A DNA stretch of 64,000 nt from Vulcanimicrobiota bacterium (lineage in GTDB: Bacteria > Vulcanimicrobiota > Vulcanimicrobiia > Eremiobacterales > Eremiobacteraceae), in assembly GCA_013290125.1 (NCBI GenBank), contig JABCYQ010000009.1, positions 37,900 through 101,899 on the forward strand. Direction: 5' to 3'. The notes beneath the pieces are model-generated. The model was not told the origin of the DNA, searched no databases, and was given only the letters and a program-made list of their open reading frames with translations. The first letter of the stretch is position 1. The number at the start of each line of letters is the position of its first letter. The position numbers and the translations under genes are program-made. This document shows, piece by piece, positions 43,707 through 51,075 of this stretch.

Positions 43707-44582
43707 TCAGGATCTCCTCAGCTCTTTTTCGATCGCCGCGAATGTTAGGAATAGGGCGTCCTGGCGCGTCTCATCTGCGTTTGGGTAGCGACGTGACGTC
43801 TCGGCCTCTAAGCGGGCGCGCTGCTCGGGTGGCAGACTCATAATCTTGGCCATAACTCCGATCTTGTGCATCTCGGATTGGTGTCGCTTGCGATCAGCCC
43901 GAGCTTCAGGCGGCAGCTCGTAGTGTTCGCGGATCGCTGAGACGATAAAGGCGGGAATATTCTTCGGCTTCTGGTACTTTAGCGCCGCGAGTTGTCTCTC
44001 GCATTCTGCGAAATCGTCGTCGACCAAACGTCGAGCAATGCTGGCCTCTACACCAAGTCCTAGCAGCGTCTCAAGTATTGTTTGTTTGTTGCTGTCAACA
44101 TTATCTGAAGACGAAGACGAAGACGGAAGGCATCCCTCCGCCATTGGGGTTGCTAATGGCGGCGCCATGGATTCGCTTGTGGGGTTGCCATTGCGCTCGC
44201 CATTGGGCTCGCCATTGGCCTCGCTAATGGGGTCGCCATAGCGGCCCCATCGCTTCGCGGCACCCTGCGATCCGCTTTCGGATAGTTTTCGCCGAAAGTC
44301 GGACTGCTTCTGACGCTCTTCTTCTAGGCGCCGATTTTGCAGTCGGCCCTCGCGACCCGGAACGGCGTCAAAGCATCGTCTAACAGCCGGCCACAGTTTC
44401 TTGGATTCCGGTCGACCGACTAGCCGGGCGATAGCCTTCCCGTCATCGGGAATGTCGCCATCAGTCCACGCGCGGCACAGCAACAAGATGTAGAGGCCGA
44501 CCTCGGACAAATCCATCAGGCGAACCGCTTGGTCGTTCTCGAAGTCTTGCGCGTATAGCCGGAATGCCGGTGAGCCGTTCAT
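43707..44582 (-). CDS. DUF1376-type phage protein
   Basis: 291 aa from ATG 44582. The N-terminal 85 residues match DUF1376 as found in phage replication modules: FRLYAQDFENDQAVRLMDL, EVGLYILLLCRAW and ARLVGRPESKKLW. A low-complexity linker follows with Asn-Gly-Glu repeats (encoded by the 12-bp repeats at 44188-44235), a Ser tract, and a helical C-terminal part (TILETLLGLGVEASIARRLV). DUF1376 proteins usually sit next to DnaC-like loaders; none is seen here. Confidence 0.78.
   Translation of the reverse strand: MNGSPAFRLYAQDFENDQAVRLMDLSEVGLYILLLCRAWTDGDIPDDGKAIARLVGRPESKKLWPAVRRCFDAVPGREGRLQNRRLEEERQKQSDFRRKLSESGSQGAAKRWGRYGDPISEANGEPNGERNGNPTSESMAPPLATPMAEGCLPSSSSSSDNVDSNKQTILETLLGLGVEASIARRLVDDDFAECERQLAALKYQKPKNIPAFIVSAIREHYELPPEARADRKRHQSEMHKIGVMAKIMSLPPEQRARLEAETSRRYPNADETRQDALFLTFAAIEKELRRS
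44188..44235. repeat. Four 12-bp tandem repeats inside the DUF1376 gene
   Basis: Units of CCATTGNGCTCG type: three close copies (44188, 44200, 44212) and a diverged fourth (44224). The in-frame period gives Asn-Gly-Glu/Arg-Pro/Asn repeats in the linker of the protein. Copy number is likely to vary between relatives. Confidence 0.85.
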
Positions 44583-44707
44583 GTGAAAGTCCGTTAGGAG
44601 CGACCTGCATGAAAAAGACGGCCCGATCAAATGAATGATCGGGCCTCGGTGTCGTGCTCTGTCTAAAGCCAGAGCACTGCGCGTCGGAATCGGTGTCGAC
44701 GCACTAC

Positions 44708-44914
44708 TTAACGGATAATCGCGCCGCCTACCTCGTCGAGAAGCTCGGCTGAGTCTAGGTCGAGGATCTCCGCGAGCCGGTGACGCACGCCTTCCGAAGG
44801 CGCGCTCTCACCGCGTTCTATTCGCGACAAATGCGATCGAGCAATGCGTGCCTTCGTGGCGACGTTCAATTGGGTCAGCCCTCTGGCGACGCGAAGAGCG
44901 CGAATAGCGAGCAT
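44708..44914 (-). CDS. XRE-family transcriptional regulator
   Basis: 68 aa, a bare Cro/C1-type helix-turn-helix: RALRVARGLTQLNVATKARIARSHLSRIERGESAPS, followed by RLAEILDLDSAELL. No sensor or oligomerisation domain is attached. Small phage repressors and Cro-like proteins have this size. It is between the DUF1376 gene and the sigma-like gene on the same strand. Confidence 0.87.
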   Translation of the reverse strand: MLAIRALRVARGLTQLNVATKARIARSHLSRIERGESAPSEGVRHRLAEILDLDSAELLDEVGGAIIR

Positions 44915-45054
44915 GCCACAAACCCTCAGAGAGCAAAATGTGCCTTACGCCTTCGGCCGTCTACTCGCACCACCAGGCCGGCGGAACAGAATCGGATAGC
45001 CGAACCGGTCCCCTCAATGTATATATAGGATGGGATGTCCAAAAGTCCGGCGGG

Positions 45055-45957
45055 CTACCAGGCATCGCGCTCGTCGACGGTCTCTAGTCCGAGGGACGTG
45101 AAAGCATCCTCATCGGACAACAGGTCGTCGGAATAGACAGCATCGTGCTCCCCGTCCTCATCAAAGGATGAGAGGGCGCCTGTTGATGGATCTGACGACT
45201 GCGGGGGTCTGAAGAGCTCCTCTGGCTCACCAGTAAACGGAAACAGGGCATAGAGGCCATCCAGCGCCTTTTTCGTCGTTGCTGTGGCCTCTCCGTTCCG
45301 CCACCGCTTAACGGTCTTAGTTGTGACGCCACAGACTTTAGCGATCCGCTCTTCCGGTGTACCACACCTTCGAATCAGCGCGTCTAGGAGTGTAACGGGT
45401 TGATCCGCGACCTTTCTGGGTCGGCCAGTGCGGCCGCTCGGTGTTCTCGCCGGCTGGGCGTGCGATGGCAAATCCGTCTCCGAACGTGCGCCAGCAAATG
45501 ATGCATCTATATCACCGAGGCCCCATGCGCTCGAGATACTGACTAGTCGTTGAACCTTGTCGACGTCGAAACCCGAATTGGCCGACAGTTCGTGTACGGT
45601 TGGAGTCCGGCCCAACTCAACGTAGAGCCGCCGCTCAGTATTTCTCAACCTCTCGGCATCCTTACGATCGCTTTCAGGAATTGCGACGGCTGCTCGATGA
45701 AAGTCGATCTCTTTTCTGATAGCCTCGCGGATCCAGTGTTCCGCGTAGGTCGAGATGCTGGCTCCCCTTGATGCGTCAAAGCGCTTGCGGGCTTCAAGTA
45801 ATCCGAATATCCCTGCTTGGATCAGATCCCTGGTGTCCACGTTCGGGAGCCCGCTATACTTCGGCTCTTTCGCGATTCGGGTGACAAGATCGATTTCTGC
45901 GGCGGTGATTGTGGAGGTCTCAGGCCTTCCCGTCAGAGAGAGTGCGTCGGACGCCAT
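45055..45957 (-). CDS. Sigma-70-like factor with a non-canonical C-terminal HTH
   Basis: 300 aa. Residues 39-84 are a good sigma region 2 (RDLIQAGIFGLLEARKRFD, STYAEHWIREAIRKEI), and 94-142 fit region 3 (RRLYVELGRTPTVHEL). Where region 4 should begin there is a linker with an AT-hook-like GRPRK (178-182), then an HTH of another type (ERIAKVCGVTTKTVKRWRNGEA, about 203-224) that looks like XRE or Mor-like regulators. An acidic tail follows. No LR-x-R region 4 core is seen. ATG follows the excisionase stop directly (TAAATG). It probably directs transcription of the element, with unusual -35 recognition. Confidence 0.78.
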   Translation of the reverse strand: MASDALSLTGRPETSTITAAEIDLVTRIAKEPKYSGLPNVDTRDLIQAGIFGLLEARKRFDASRGASISTYAEHWIREAIRKEIDFHRAAVAIPESDRKDAERLRNTERRLYVELGRTPTVHELSANSGFDVDKVQRLVSISSAWGLGDIDASFAGARSETDLPSHAQPARTPSGRTGRPRKVADQPVTLLDALIRRCGTPEERIAKVCGVTTKTVKRWRNGEATATTKKALDGLYALFPFTGEPEELFRPPQSSDPSTGALSSFDEDGEHDAVYSDDLLSDEDAFTSLGLETVDERDAW

Positions 45958-46173
45958 TTACGCCACCGTCCCTAGACTCTTGGCCGCGAGGATCTCGACG
46001 GCGTGAAGCGGCACGCGCCGGCAGCCATCGATCTTGGTGCTCTCGAGTTTGCCGGCATTTAAGAGCAAGTAGATTTTCGAGCGACTCACTTTGAGAAAAT
46101 TGGCCGCTTCGGCGATCGTTAACAGGCCGCCGGCTACGAGCGATCGCGAGTTCTGATCTGATTTTGTGCGCAT
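45958..46173 (-). CDS. Excisionase-like DNA-binding protein (element 1)
   Basis: 71 aa, ATG 46173 after GGAGA. MerR-like helix-turn-helix of the excisionase family: LTIAEAANFLKVSRSKIYLLLNAGKL, with the wing RRVPLHAVEIL. Such proteins bend att DNA and favour excision, or act as repressors. Its promoter is at 46211. It is coupled to the sigma-like gene, linking excision control to transcription of the element. Confidence 0.82.
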   Translation of the reverse strand: MRTKSDQNSRSLVAGGLLTIAEAANFLKVSRSKIYLLLNAGKLESTKIDGCRRVPLHAVEILAAKSLGTVA

Positions 46174-46210
46174 CCAAGTTCTCCGTTGTAATGCGATAGA
46201 TGACTCATAC

Positions 46211-46238
46211 AGTATATCGTTGGTTTAAGACGTGACAA
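46211..46238 (-). promoter_or_regulatory. Promoter of the excisionase/sigma-like operon
   Basis: Reading the minus strand, TTGTCA (46238-46233) and TATACT (46216-46211) are separated by 16 bp and match sigma-70 -35 and -10 boxes at five and five of six positions. The start codon at 46173 is about 30 bases beyond the expected transcription start. Confidence 0.65.
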
Positions 46239-46446
46239 GTCGTCCACGCGCATTCAACTTAGATCACAAGAGCATACTAAAGTGCGCTGGAAACCGACGC
46301 GACCAATTCAACCTGCTCCAGCCCGACTTCAAACTGCTTCAATCCGTCGAAACCTCGCGTTCTGTACGACGGGAACCAATGCGACTTCTATCTCAAGCGT
46401 AGGGTGAACAAGGCATCGGACATCGCCGGCTGAATTTCCGTGTCCT

Positions 46447-47196
46447 ATGATAGCCGTGTCTGCCGATCAGGTCGCCCATGCGATTGAGCATCTTGCCCAG
46501 GCAACTAAGCTGCTCGCGCAGACGAGGGCCGCGCCCGCTGACAACGTAGCGTTAGCCACGGAGGATCTCGTCCGAGTCACCGGGGTCCTGGCAGTAGTCA
46601 CCGGTGTATTGGCGTTGGCAAGCTCTGCCGCCGTCGTCGTACCCGCGATAATGCGCAGTTTGGACTCTAAGCGCTCGGACGCAGCGGCCCTAACGCAGCT
46701 CGCAACCATTCTCAACATTTTCATCGGACGGATGGAGGAAATAATCGAAAGCCCGTATCTTTCAGTAGTAGCTTCGCCCGCGGGCTCAAGTTCGCTATTT
46801 GAGCGTGCCCTTCAGCCTGATATTGCGCGCGCGATCGAGCCAACTAGGCTCTCTCTAATCTTGGCTGCGATTTCTAACGCGTCTCAAGTTTTGATGGATA
46901 CGCAATCGATTCAGGAACGAACGAGCCGGCGCGAACGAGAGGCCGAGGATCGAAAACTGAATCTTCGGATGAAGGTCGGGGACTTGGAATCCGGCGTTGC
47001 GTCGGCCGGCGGGAATCCCAATATCGTTTACGGCCTTCAGACGCAGGCCGCAGAGGTCCGCGCGGAAATAGCAAAACAAACCGAGGTTATGAAGACCGAG
47101 TTCGAGACGATGATGAATCAAATCGTAGTCGAAGCCAAGCGAGCGAAGGAACAGCTGGTTAGGGCGCTACAAGGCGCCTCAAAGGCCACGGTATAG
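46447..47196 (+). CDS. Membrane-anchored coiled-coil protein
   Basis: 249 aa from ATG 46447. The N-terminal helix contains AHAIEHLAQATKLLAQ; one transmembrane segment follows at about 44-67 (VTGVLAVVTGVLALASSAAVVV). The rest is helical and highly charged at the C-terminal half (EAEDRKLNLRMKVGDLES, EVRAEIAKQTEVMKTEF). No family recognised. It is the last gene before the intact tRNA on element 1. Confidence 0.55.
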   Translation: MIAVSADQVAHAIEHLAQATKLLAQTRAAPADNVALATEDLVRVTGVLAVVTGVLALASSAAVVVPAIMRSLDSKRSDAAALTQLATILNIFIGRMEEIIESPYLSVVASPAGSSSLFERALQPDIARAIEPTRLSLILAAISNASQVLMDTQSIQERTSRREREAEDRKLNLRMKVGDLESGVASAGGNPNIVYGLQTQAAEVRAEIAKQTEVMKTEFETMMNQIVVEAKRAKEQLVRALQGASKATV

Positions 47197-47290
47197 CTTT
47201 TGTAACCATCGGTTTCAGTACTGCCAATTTACGGCCAGTAAAGTCCTAACCGCTGGATTTTTGCGGACATCCCTGGACACCCGTGGAAAT

Positions 47291-47326
47291 AAACGAGAAA
47301 ACCCGCAATCGTTTTACCGATGCGGG
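47291..47326 (-). terminator. Rho-independent terminator of tRNA-Asn
   Basis: On the minus strand CCCGCATCG pairs with CGAT(T)GCGGG (47326-47318 with 47311-47302, one bulge), followed by TTTTCTCGTTT. It lies 18 bases after the tRNA 3' end. A related hairpin with a poorer T-tract lies beyond the left attachment site (about 28753-28780). Confidence 0.75.
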
Positions 47327-47340
47327 ATTCCCTCGTGAAT

Positions 47341-47389
47341 TCTTGGCTCCCCGACCTGGACTCGAACCAGGGACATTCTGATTAACAGT
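47341..47389 (-). repeat. Right attachment site of element 1 within tRNA-Asn
   Basis: Forty-nine bases identical to 28792-28840. It spans from the anticodon loop to three bases beyond the CCA of the intact tRNA. Confidence 0.92.
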
Positions 47390-47419
47390 CAGACGCTCTA
47401 CCAGCTGAGCTATCGGGGA
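47344..47419 (-). tRNA. tRNA-Asn (GTT)
   Basis: 76 nt. The acceptor stem TCCCCGA / TCGGGGA, discriminator G and encoded CCA are clear. The anticodon loop reads CTGTTAA with anticodon GTT, and the T-loop is TTCGAGT. It is intact between the two integrated elements. The integrase-2 stop codon lies only six bases upstream of its 5' end, so it may be transcribed from within that gene or by read-through. Confidence 0.97.
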
Positions 47420-47425
47420 AAACCT

Positions 47426-48586
47426 TTATATTACGGGCTTTGTTGCGTCTTTTTCCTCTGAAATTCCTTCGCGTGGCCCCAAACGTGGCCCATTAACTGC
47501 TAGTATAGAATCCAATCGACTCGCTGCCTCCTTCTGTAGCGTGGGCACAGCTTTCGCGTATACATCCAGCGTCATTTTCGCTGACGCGTGACCGAGCCGT
47601 TCTTGGACCACCTTGATATTTTCGCCTGCCGCGAGGCTTAGCGTCGCCGACGAGTGTCGAAGATCGTGAAATCTTAGGCGACCAATTTGGGCTTTCTTCA
47701 ACATCGGCTTGAACACTCTGAAAATGAGGTTGTCTTTGCGCATCGGGTTGCCATTTGCATCCGAAAATACCCACGGAGATATCGGGCTCCGGCTGTTTCT
47801 TTGTTCTTCGAGAAGGTCTACGGCGTACTGCGTCAGGTCGATGCGTCTATGACGTTTACCTTTGGGCTGTCGCAGTATCGGCTTGCCTTGAGCGTCCCAG
47901 GCAAGCGTTGCGCAAACGGACAGGAACCGGTTATCGAGATCCACAGTATCCCAGCGCAGGCCGAGTAGTTCGCCTTGCCGCATTCCAGTCGCGAGCGCGA
48001 GGTAGACCAAGAGATAGTGCGCACTCTCGCGCGCGACAGCCAATAGCCTTTGTGCTTCCTCTTGCGTCAAGGAGCGAAATTCGGCGGATTTGTGTCTCGG
48101 CTTGAACTTCGACCGACATGGATTGACTCGTATTAGATCATCTGCTACAGCCTCGTTCAGCGCGTGGTGAAGGACCTGATATACTAACTGTCTGGTTCGT
48201 GGCCCCTTTGCTCGCAGCGATATATTGAGAAAGTCGGCGATGTCTTGAGGCGTCAATTTGGCTAGTCGGATGGTTCCGATGAAGCCTGAGATATATTTAT
48301 TGACGATCCACGAATATGATTCGTACGTCCGTGGAGCATTTTCAACCGCAACTCGCTTTAACCAGCGCTCGAGATACGACGTAAGCGTTTCTTTGATGAC
48401 ATCGAAGGAAGCGATCGGTCGATCTTTAAGGCCGCTAACTTTTAGCCGAACGGCAGCAACCGTCTCTCCGTAGGCGGTCAATCGGCGACGCTTGCCGCTT
48501 AGATCCACCTCATAAAACCGCGCTCGGATCCGTTTGCGAACTGTTCCGTTCTTATTCCTACGAACGTCCCAGCTACAGACGGTAAT
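47426..48586 (-). CDS. int: Tyrosine recombinase (integrase of element 2), start region disrupted
   Basis: About 386 aa. The catalytic set is complete: Arg in TGMRQGELLGL, His/Arg in HDLRHSSATL, His in LGHASAKMT and nucleophile Tyr in LDVYAKAV. A GTG at 48508 would cut into the N-terminal domain. In frame further upstream the sequence (VCSWDVRRNKNGT...) is a proper arm-binding start, but it begins at ATT 48586. The only good start, ATG 48591 behind AAAGGAGGTGA, is out of frame. One extra A in the ATGAAATT stretch would restore ATG-AAA-ATT. So this gene is either frameshifted, mis-sequenced, or uses ATT. Confidence 0.85.
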   Translation of the reverse strand: MTVCSWDVRRNKNGTVRKRIRARFYEVDLSGKRRRLTAYGETVAAVRLKVSGLKDRPIASFDVIKETLTSYLERWLKRVAVENAPRTYESYSWIVNKYISGFIGTIRLAKLTPQDIADFLNISLRAKGPRTRQLVYQVLHHALNEAVADDLIRVNPCRSKFKPRHKSAEFRSLTQEEAQRLLAVARESAHYLLVYLALATGMRQGELLGLRWDTVDLDNRFLSVCATLAWDAQGKPILRQPKGKRHRRIDLTQYAVDLLEEQRNSRSPISPWVFSDANGNPMRKDNLIFRVFKPMLKKAQIGRLRFHDLRHSSATLSLAAGENIKVVQERLGHASAKMTLDVYAKAVPTLQKEAASRLDSILAVNGPRLGPREGISEEKDATKPVI

Positions 48587-48742
48587 TTCATCCCTTCACC
48601 TCCTTTCGATCGATAGCTCTCTCGCGACTGCCGCTGGGTAGGGCATATGACTTTGCCGAGCGCACGACACTTCTGAGCTTTGAGCGCACGACTAGTTGGA
48701 GTAAGGATAGTGATGTTGGGCGGCGTGCGGAAACTGTGGCCG

Positions 48743-48958
48743 TCAGCTTCGGACAGCGAATATCTTTAGAGCCACGATGGGGATGCGCCGGGACTTCCCG
48801 AGCTTGACGTATGGCAGTTCCTGGCACGACATGAAGTCGTACACCTTACTCCGACCGATGCCGAGAAAGGCTGCAGCTTGCTTTGCGTCGATCAAACCCT
48901 CGGCCATGAGGTCAACATCGCGAAACCAGGGCTGAAGTAGTTTTGGGTAAAGTGCCAT
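48743..48958 (-). CDS. Excisionase-like DNA-binding protein (element 2)
   Basis: 71 aa, ATG 48958 with GGAG 11 bases upstream; a shorter start at 48907 is possible. HTH_17/excisionase pattern LIDAKQAAAFLGIGRSKVYDFM with the wing SRRIPIVALK. Same family as the small gene at 45958 of element 1. It lies between the trb operon and the integrase on the same strand. Confidence 0.8.
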   Translation of the reverse strand: MALYPKLLQPWFRDVDLMAEGLIDAKQAAAFLGIGRSKVYDFMSCQELPYVKLGKSRRIPIVALKIFAVRS

Positions 48959-49006
48959 TTGAATTTATCACTCCGGCTCTTGATTACCGCAAGCGCGAGA
49001 AGGCGT

Positions 49007-50320
49007 CTAGCCTCCGGCATACGGGGCAGCGAATACGACGTCGTGGTCGACGATGATATTGAATTGATATCCGGTCGGCACTCGCAGATTTGGCGCCACG
49101 TTGAGCTGTCGCTGGACAACCTGCGTACCGAGGTTGGCAACCTGCTCTCCGACACTTCCCGCAATCACTTCCCCAACCGTAGGTGCCGAACTACTTGTTG
49201 AGGTTTGTCGCGGTTGACTCAACTGAGCGCCTGCGCCGATGATGCTCAGCAGGATCGCGCCTTGGAACAGTCTCCCCGTATGATTGTCGACCCGCGCATC
49301 GAAGCCAGAGCGCCCTGCTATGTCGGCGCCGGCCATGCTGTGGAGATCGACGCTCATGCCGTCTGGGAAGTTGAGGCGCTGCCAACTTACGAACAGCCGG
49401 TCCTGACCGTACGCGATGCGCGAATCGTATTGTCCGATGATCTTCGTACCTTGCGGGATAAGCAGATAGCGGCCCGTCGCCGAATCGTACGCGTTCTGAC
49501 GAACTTGCGCTACGAGCACACCGGGCAGATCGGAGTCGATTGCCGTGACGAGCGAGGCGGCTAATATTGTACCCGCCGCAATCGTAAACGGGGACGCGGC
49601 GCTAAGTGAGCCTTCTGCCGTTGCCGCCTCGTCGATCTGCTTCGACGCGGCCCCCGGTACATTCGACTTGTGAACTTGAGTACCCAGAACGACGCCACTA
49701 TCCAGGCTCTCGCTCGGACCGACCAAGATATGCGAGGACAGCGCGATTTGGAGGGCCGACTCGTCTGAGACCGGAGTCGGTGCGGGAGTGTCGCTTTGAA
49801 CCACATTCCGTTCGGCCGGCTCAGAAGCGAATTGCTGCGGTTCAGGAAGCAACGGAATCGCCGGGAAATCAGTGACCGGATGCGGCGCACGCGAATAGCT
49901 TCGTATCGACTCCACCCGCGGCAAAGTTCGAACGGTCACACGTGGCGTCTCATCTAAAGCGCTCAAATCCGGAACGCCGGGAGGCAGTGCTGCTGATGTC
50001 GCCATTACGTTCGGTGCCCGCTCGGGCGACGATGCGCGAACGGCGTCGCTCCGATCTTTCCACCAAGGGTCGATCGTTTCAGCCGCACTCGCGATCGGCA
50101 GCTGCCTGCCAGTGGTGATTGAGCGGTGCATGCCGCTATGTGCCACTCCGTACACGATCGCAGCAATTAGAAGCGAACCGACGCCAAGCACGATAAGTCC
50201 GGGACGCTTGCCGATCTTGCCGCTCCCTAAGATCCGACCATGAATCCGAATGAAGCCGCCGGGCTCAAGTTCGGTCGGAGAGCCGATCGTCTTCTCGTGT
50301 CTGCGCGGTAAGTCGTGCAC
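49007..50320 (-). CDS. trbI: Conjugal transfer protein TrbI (VirB10-like)
   Basis: 437-aa inner/outer membrane linking subunit of a type IV secretion system. It has a short cytoplasmic start, a transmembrane helix (about 40-60, LIVLGVGSLLIAAIVYGVA), a Pro-rich periplasmic linker, and a TrbI C-terminal domain. That domain shows AAGTILAASLVTAIDSDLPG, LLIPQGTKIIGQYDS, VSWQRLNFPDGMSVDL and GRLFQGAILLSIIGAG, the latter being the outer-membrane antenna helix. GTG start one base after the trbG stop. Last gene of the operon. Confidence 0.94.
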   Translation of the reverse strand: MHDLPRRHEKTIGSPTELEPGGFIRIHGRILGSGKIGKRPGLIVLGVGSLLIAAIVYGVAHSGMHRSITTGRQLPIASAAETIDPWWKDRSDAVRASSPERAPNVMATSAALPPGVPDLSALDETPRVTVRTLPRVESIRSYSRAPHPVTDFPAIPLLPEPQQFASEPAERNVVQSDTPAPTPVSDESALQIALSSHILVGPSESLDSGVVLGTQVHKSNVPGAASKQIDEAATAEGSLSAASPFTIAAGTILAASLVTAIDSDLPGVLVAQVRQNAYDSATGRYLLIPQGTKIIGQYDSRIAYGQDRLFVSWQRLNFPDGMSVDLHSMAGADIAGRSGFDARVDNHTGRLFQGAILLSIIGAGAQLSQPRQTSTSSSAPTVGEVIAGSVGEQVANLGTQVVQRQLNVAPNLRVPTGYQFNIIVDHDVVFAAPYAGG

Positions 50321-50321
50321 G

Positions 50322-51068
50322 TCAATTTCCTCTCTCGATGATCACGCGGCGCTGACTCCTGCCCGACCCTTGAACGAGTGCCAGGCGCTGCGGGACCCCG
50401 TCGACGACGAACATGCCGTGCCGAAATCGGTAGTTCACGACCGCATCGGATCCGTCGTTTGCAATCGCAAAAACGACCGGCATGTCCTCGATACCCGAAG
50501 GCATCTCGATATAGGTATGGGCGCCGTCATTCAACACCCGCGTCGGCATAAAGCTTGGCTCGCCGCGCAAGCGATAGGCAAAGTCCAGTCGCGCTAAGTT
50601 GAATTGCAGCTGGTCCGACGGCGAATCACCGCTGCGCGTGATAAGACCATATTCTGCTACCGGGTAGTAAAGGCGAGGAGTTCCTTGATAGTCTCGACGT
50701 GTGGAGAGCAAAAGGAGGTAGCAGACCCTTTGACCGGTCGCGATGATAAGGTCCGTGCGCAGCCCATAGTCGGTCGGCTTCACAAGCACATGCGGCGTCT
50801 GTGCCTCGGGCCCGCTCATGACGGTGCTGAGAATCCAGCGAGCCGAATCGCCGGTAGCCATCGCAAGAATGCTCTCACCAGAGTCGAGCACGATGTCGCA
50901 GACGAAAAGCGGTTGGCAGACTACCCCAATGGGCTTCCTCTGCCGATGGATCACCGCTAGGGCTTTGTAGCGCTGGCTGGCGGGCGCGCTCCGAGCGATG
51001 CGCGGCCCGATTGTCAAAACGACGCTGGTTGCAAGTGCAAGAGCGACGGCGAACATTCGGGCGCTCAC
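50322..51068 (-). CDS. trbG: Conjugal transfer protein TrbG (VirB9-like)
   Basis: 248 aa with a signal peptide (ending near RSAPA). The central part contains the VirB9/TrbG beta domain: GVVCQPLFVCDIVLDSGESI, HVLVKPTDYGLRTDLIIAT, YLLLLSTRRD. The C-terminal part that contacts VirB7 and VirB10 has MPTRVLNDGAHTYIEMP and AVVNYRFRHGMFVVDG. It forms the outer-membrane core complex with TrbI. No separate TrbH/VirB7 lipoprotein gene is seen. Confidence 0.92.
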   Translation of the reverse strand: MSARMFAVALALATSVVLTIGPRIARSAPASQRYKALAVIHRQRKPIGVVCQPLFVCDIVLDSGESILAMATGDSARWILSTVMSGPEAQTPHVLVKPTDYGLRTDLIIATGQRVCYLLLLSTRRDYQGTPRLYYPVAEYGLITRSGDSPSDQLQFNLARLDFAYRLRGEPSFMPTRVLNDGAHTYIEMPSGIEDMPVVFAIANDGSDAVVNYRFRHGMFVVDGVPQRLALVQGSGRSQRRVIIERGN

Positions 51069-51075
51069 GCCGGCC

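Larger units (their letters stand above)
28792..47389. mobile_element. Integrated element 1 (phage-related, about 18.6 kb) in tRNA-Asn
   Basis: Bounded by two perfect 49-bp copies of the 3' part of tRNA-Asn (28792-28840 and 47341-47389), the standard footprint of tyrosine-recombinase integration. It holds an integrase at the left end. At the right end are an excisionase-like gene and a sigma-like gene. Between them lie a phage tape-measure gene, a DUF1376 gene, an XRE regulator, small phage-like genes and unrelated cargo: a protease, the TIGR04255 trio and secreted proteins. Head, portal and terminase large-subunit genes are not recognised, so a satellite or reduced prophage is more likely than an intact phage. 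Confidence 0.85.
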
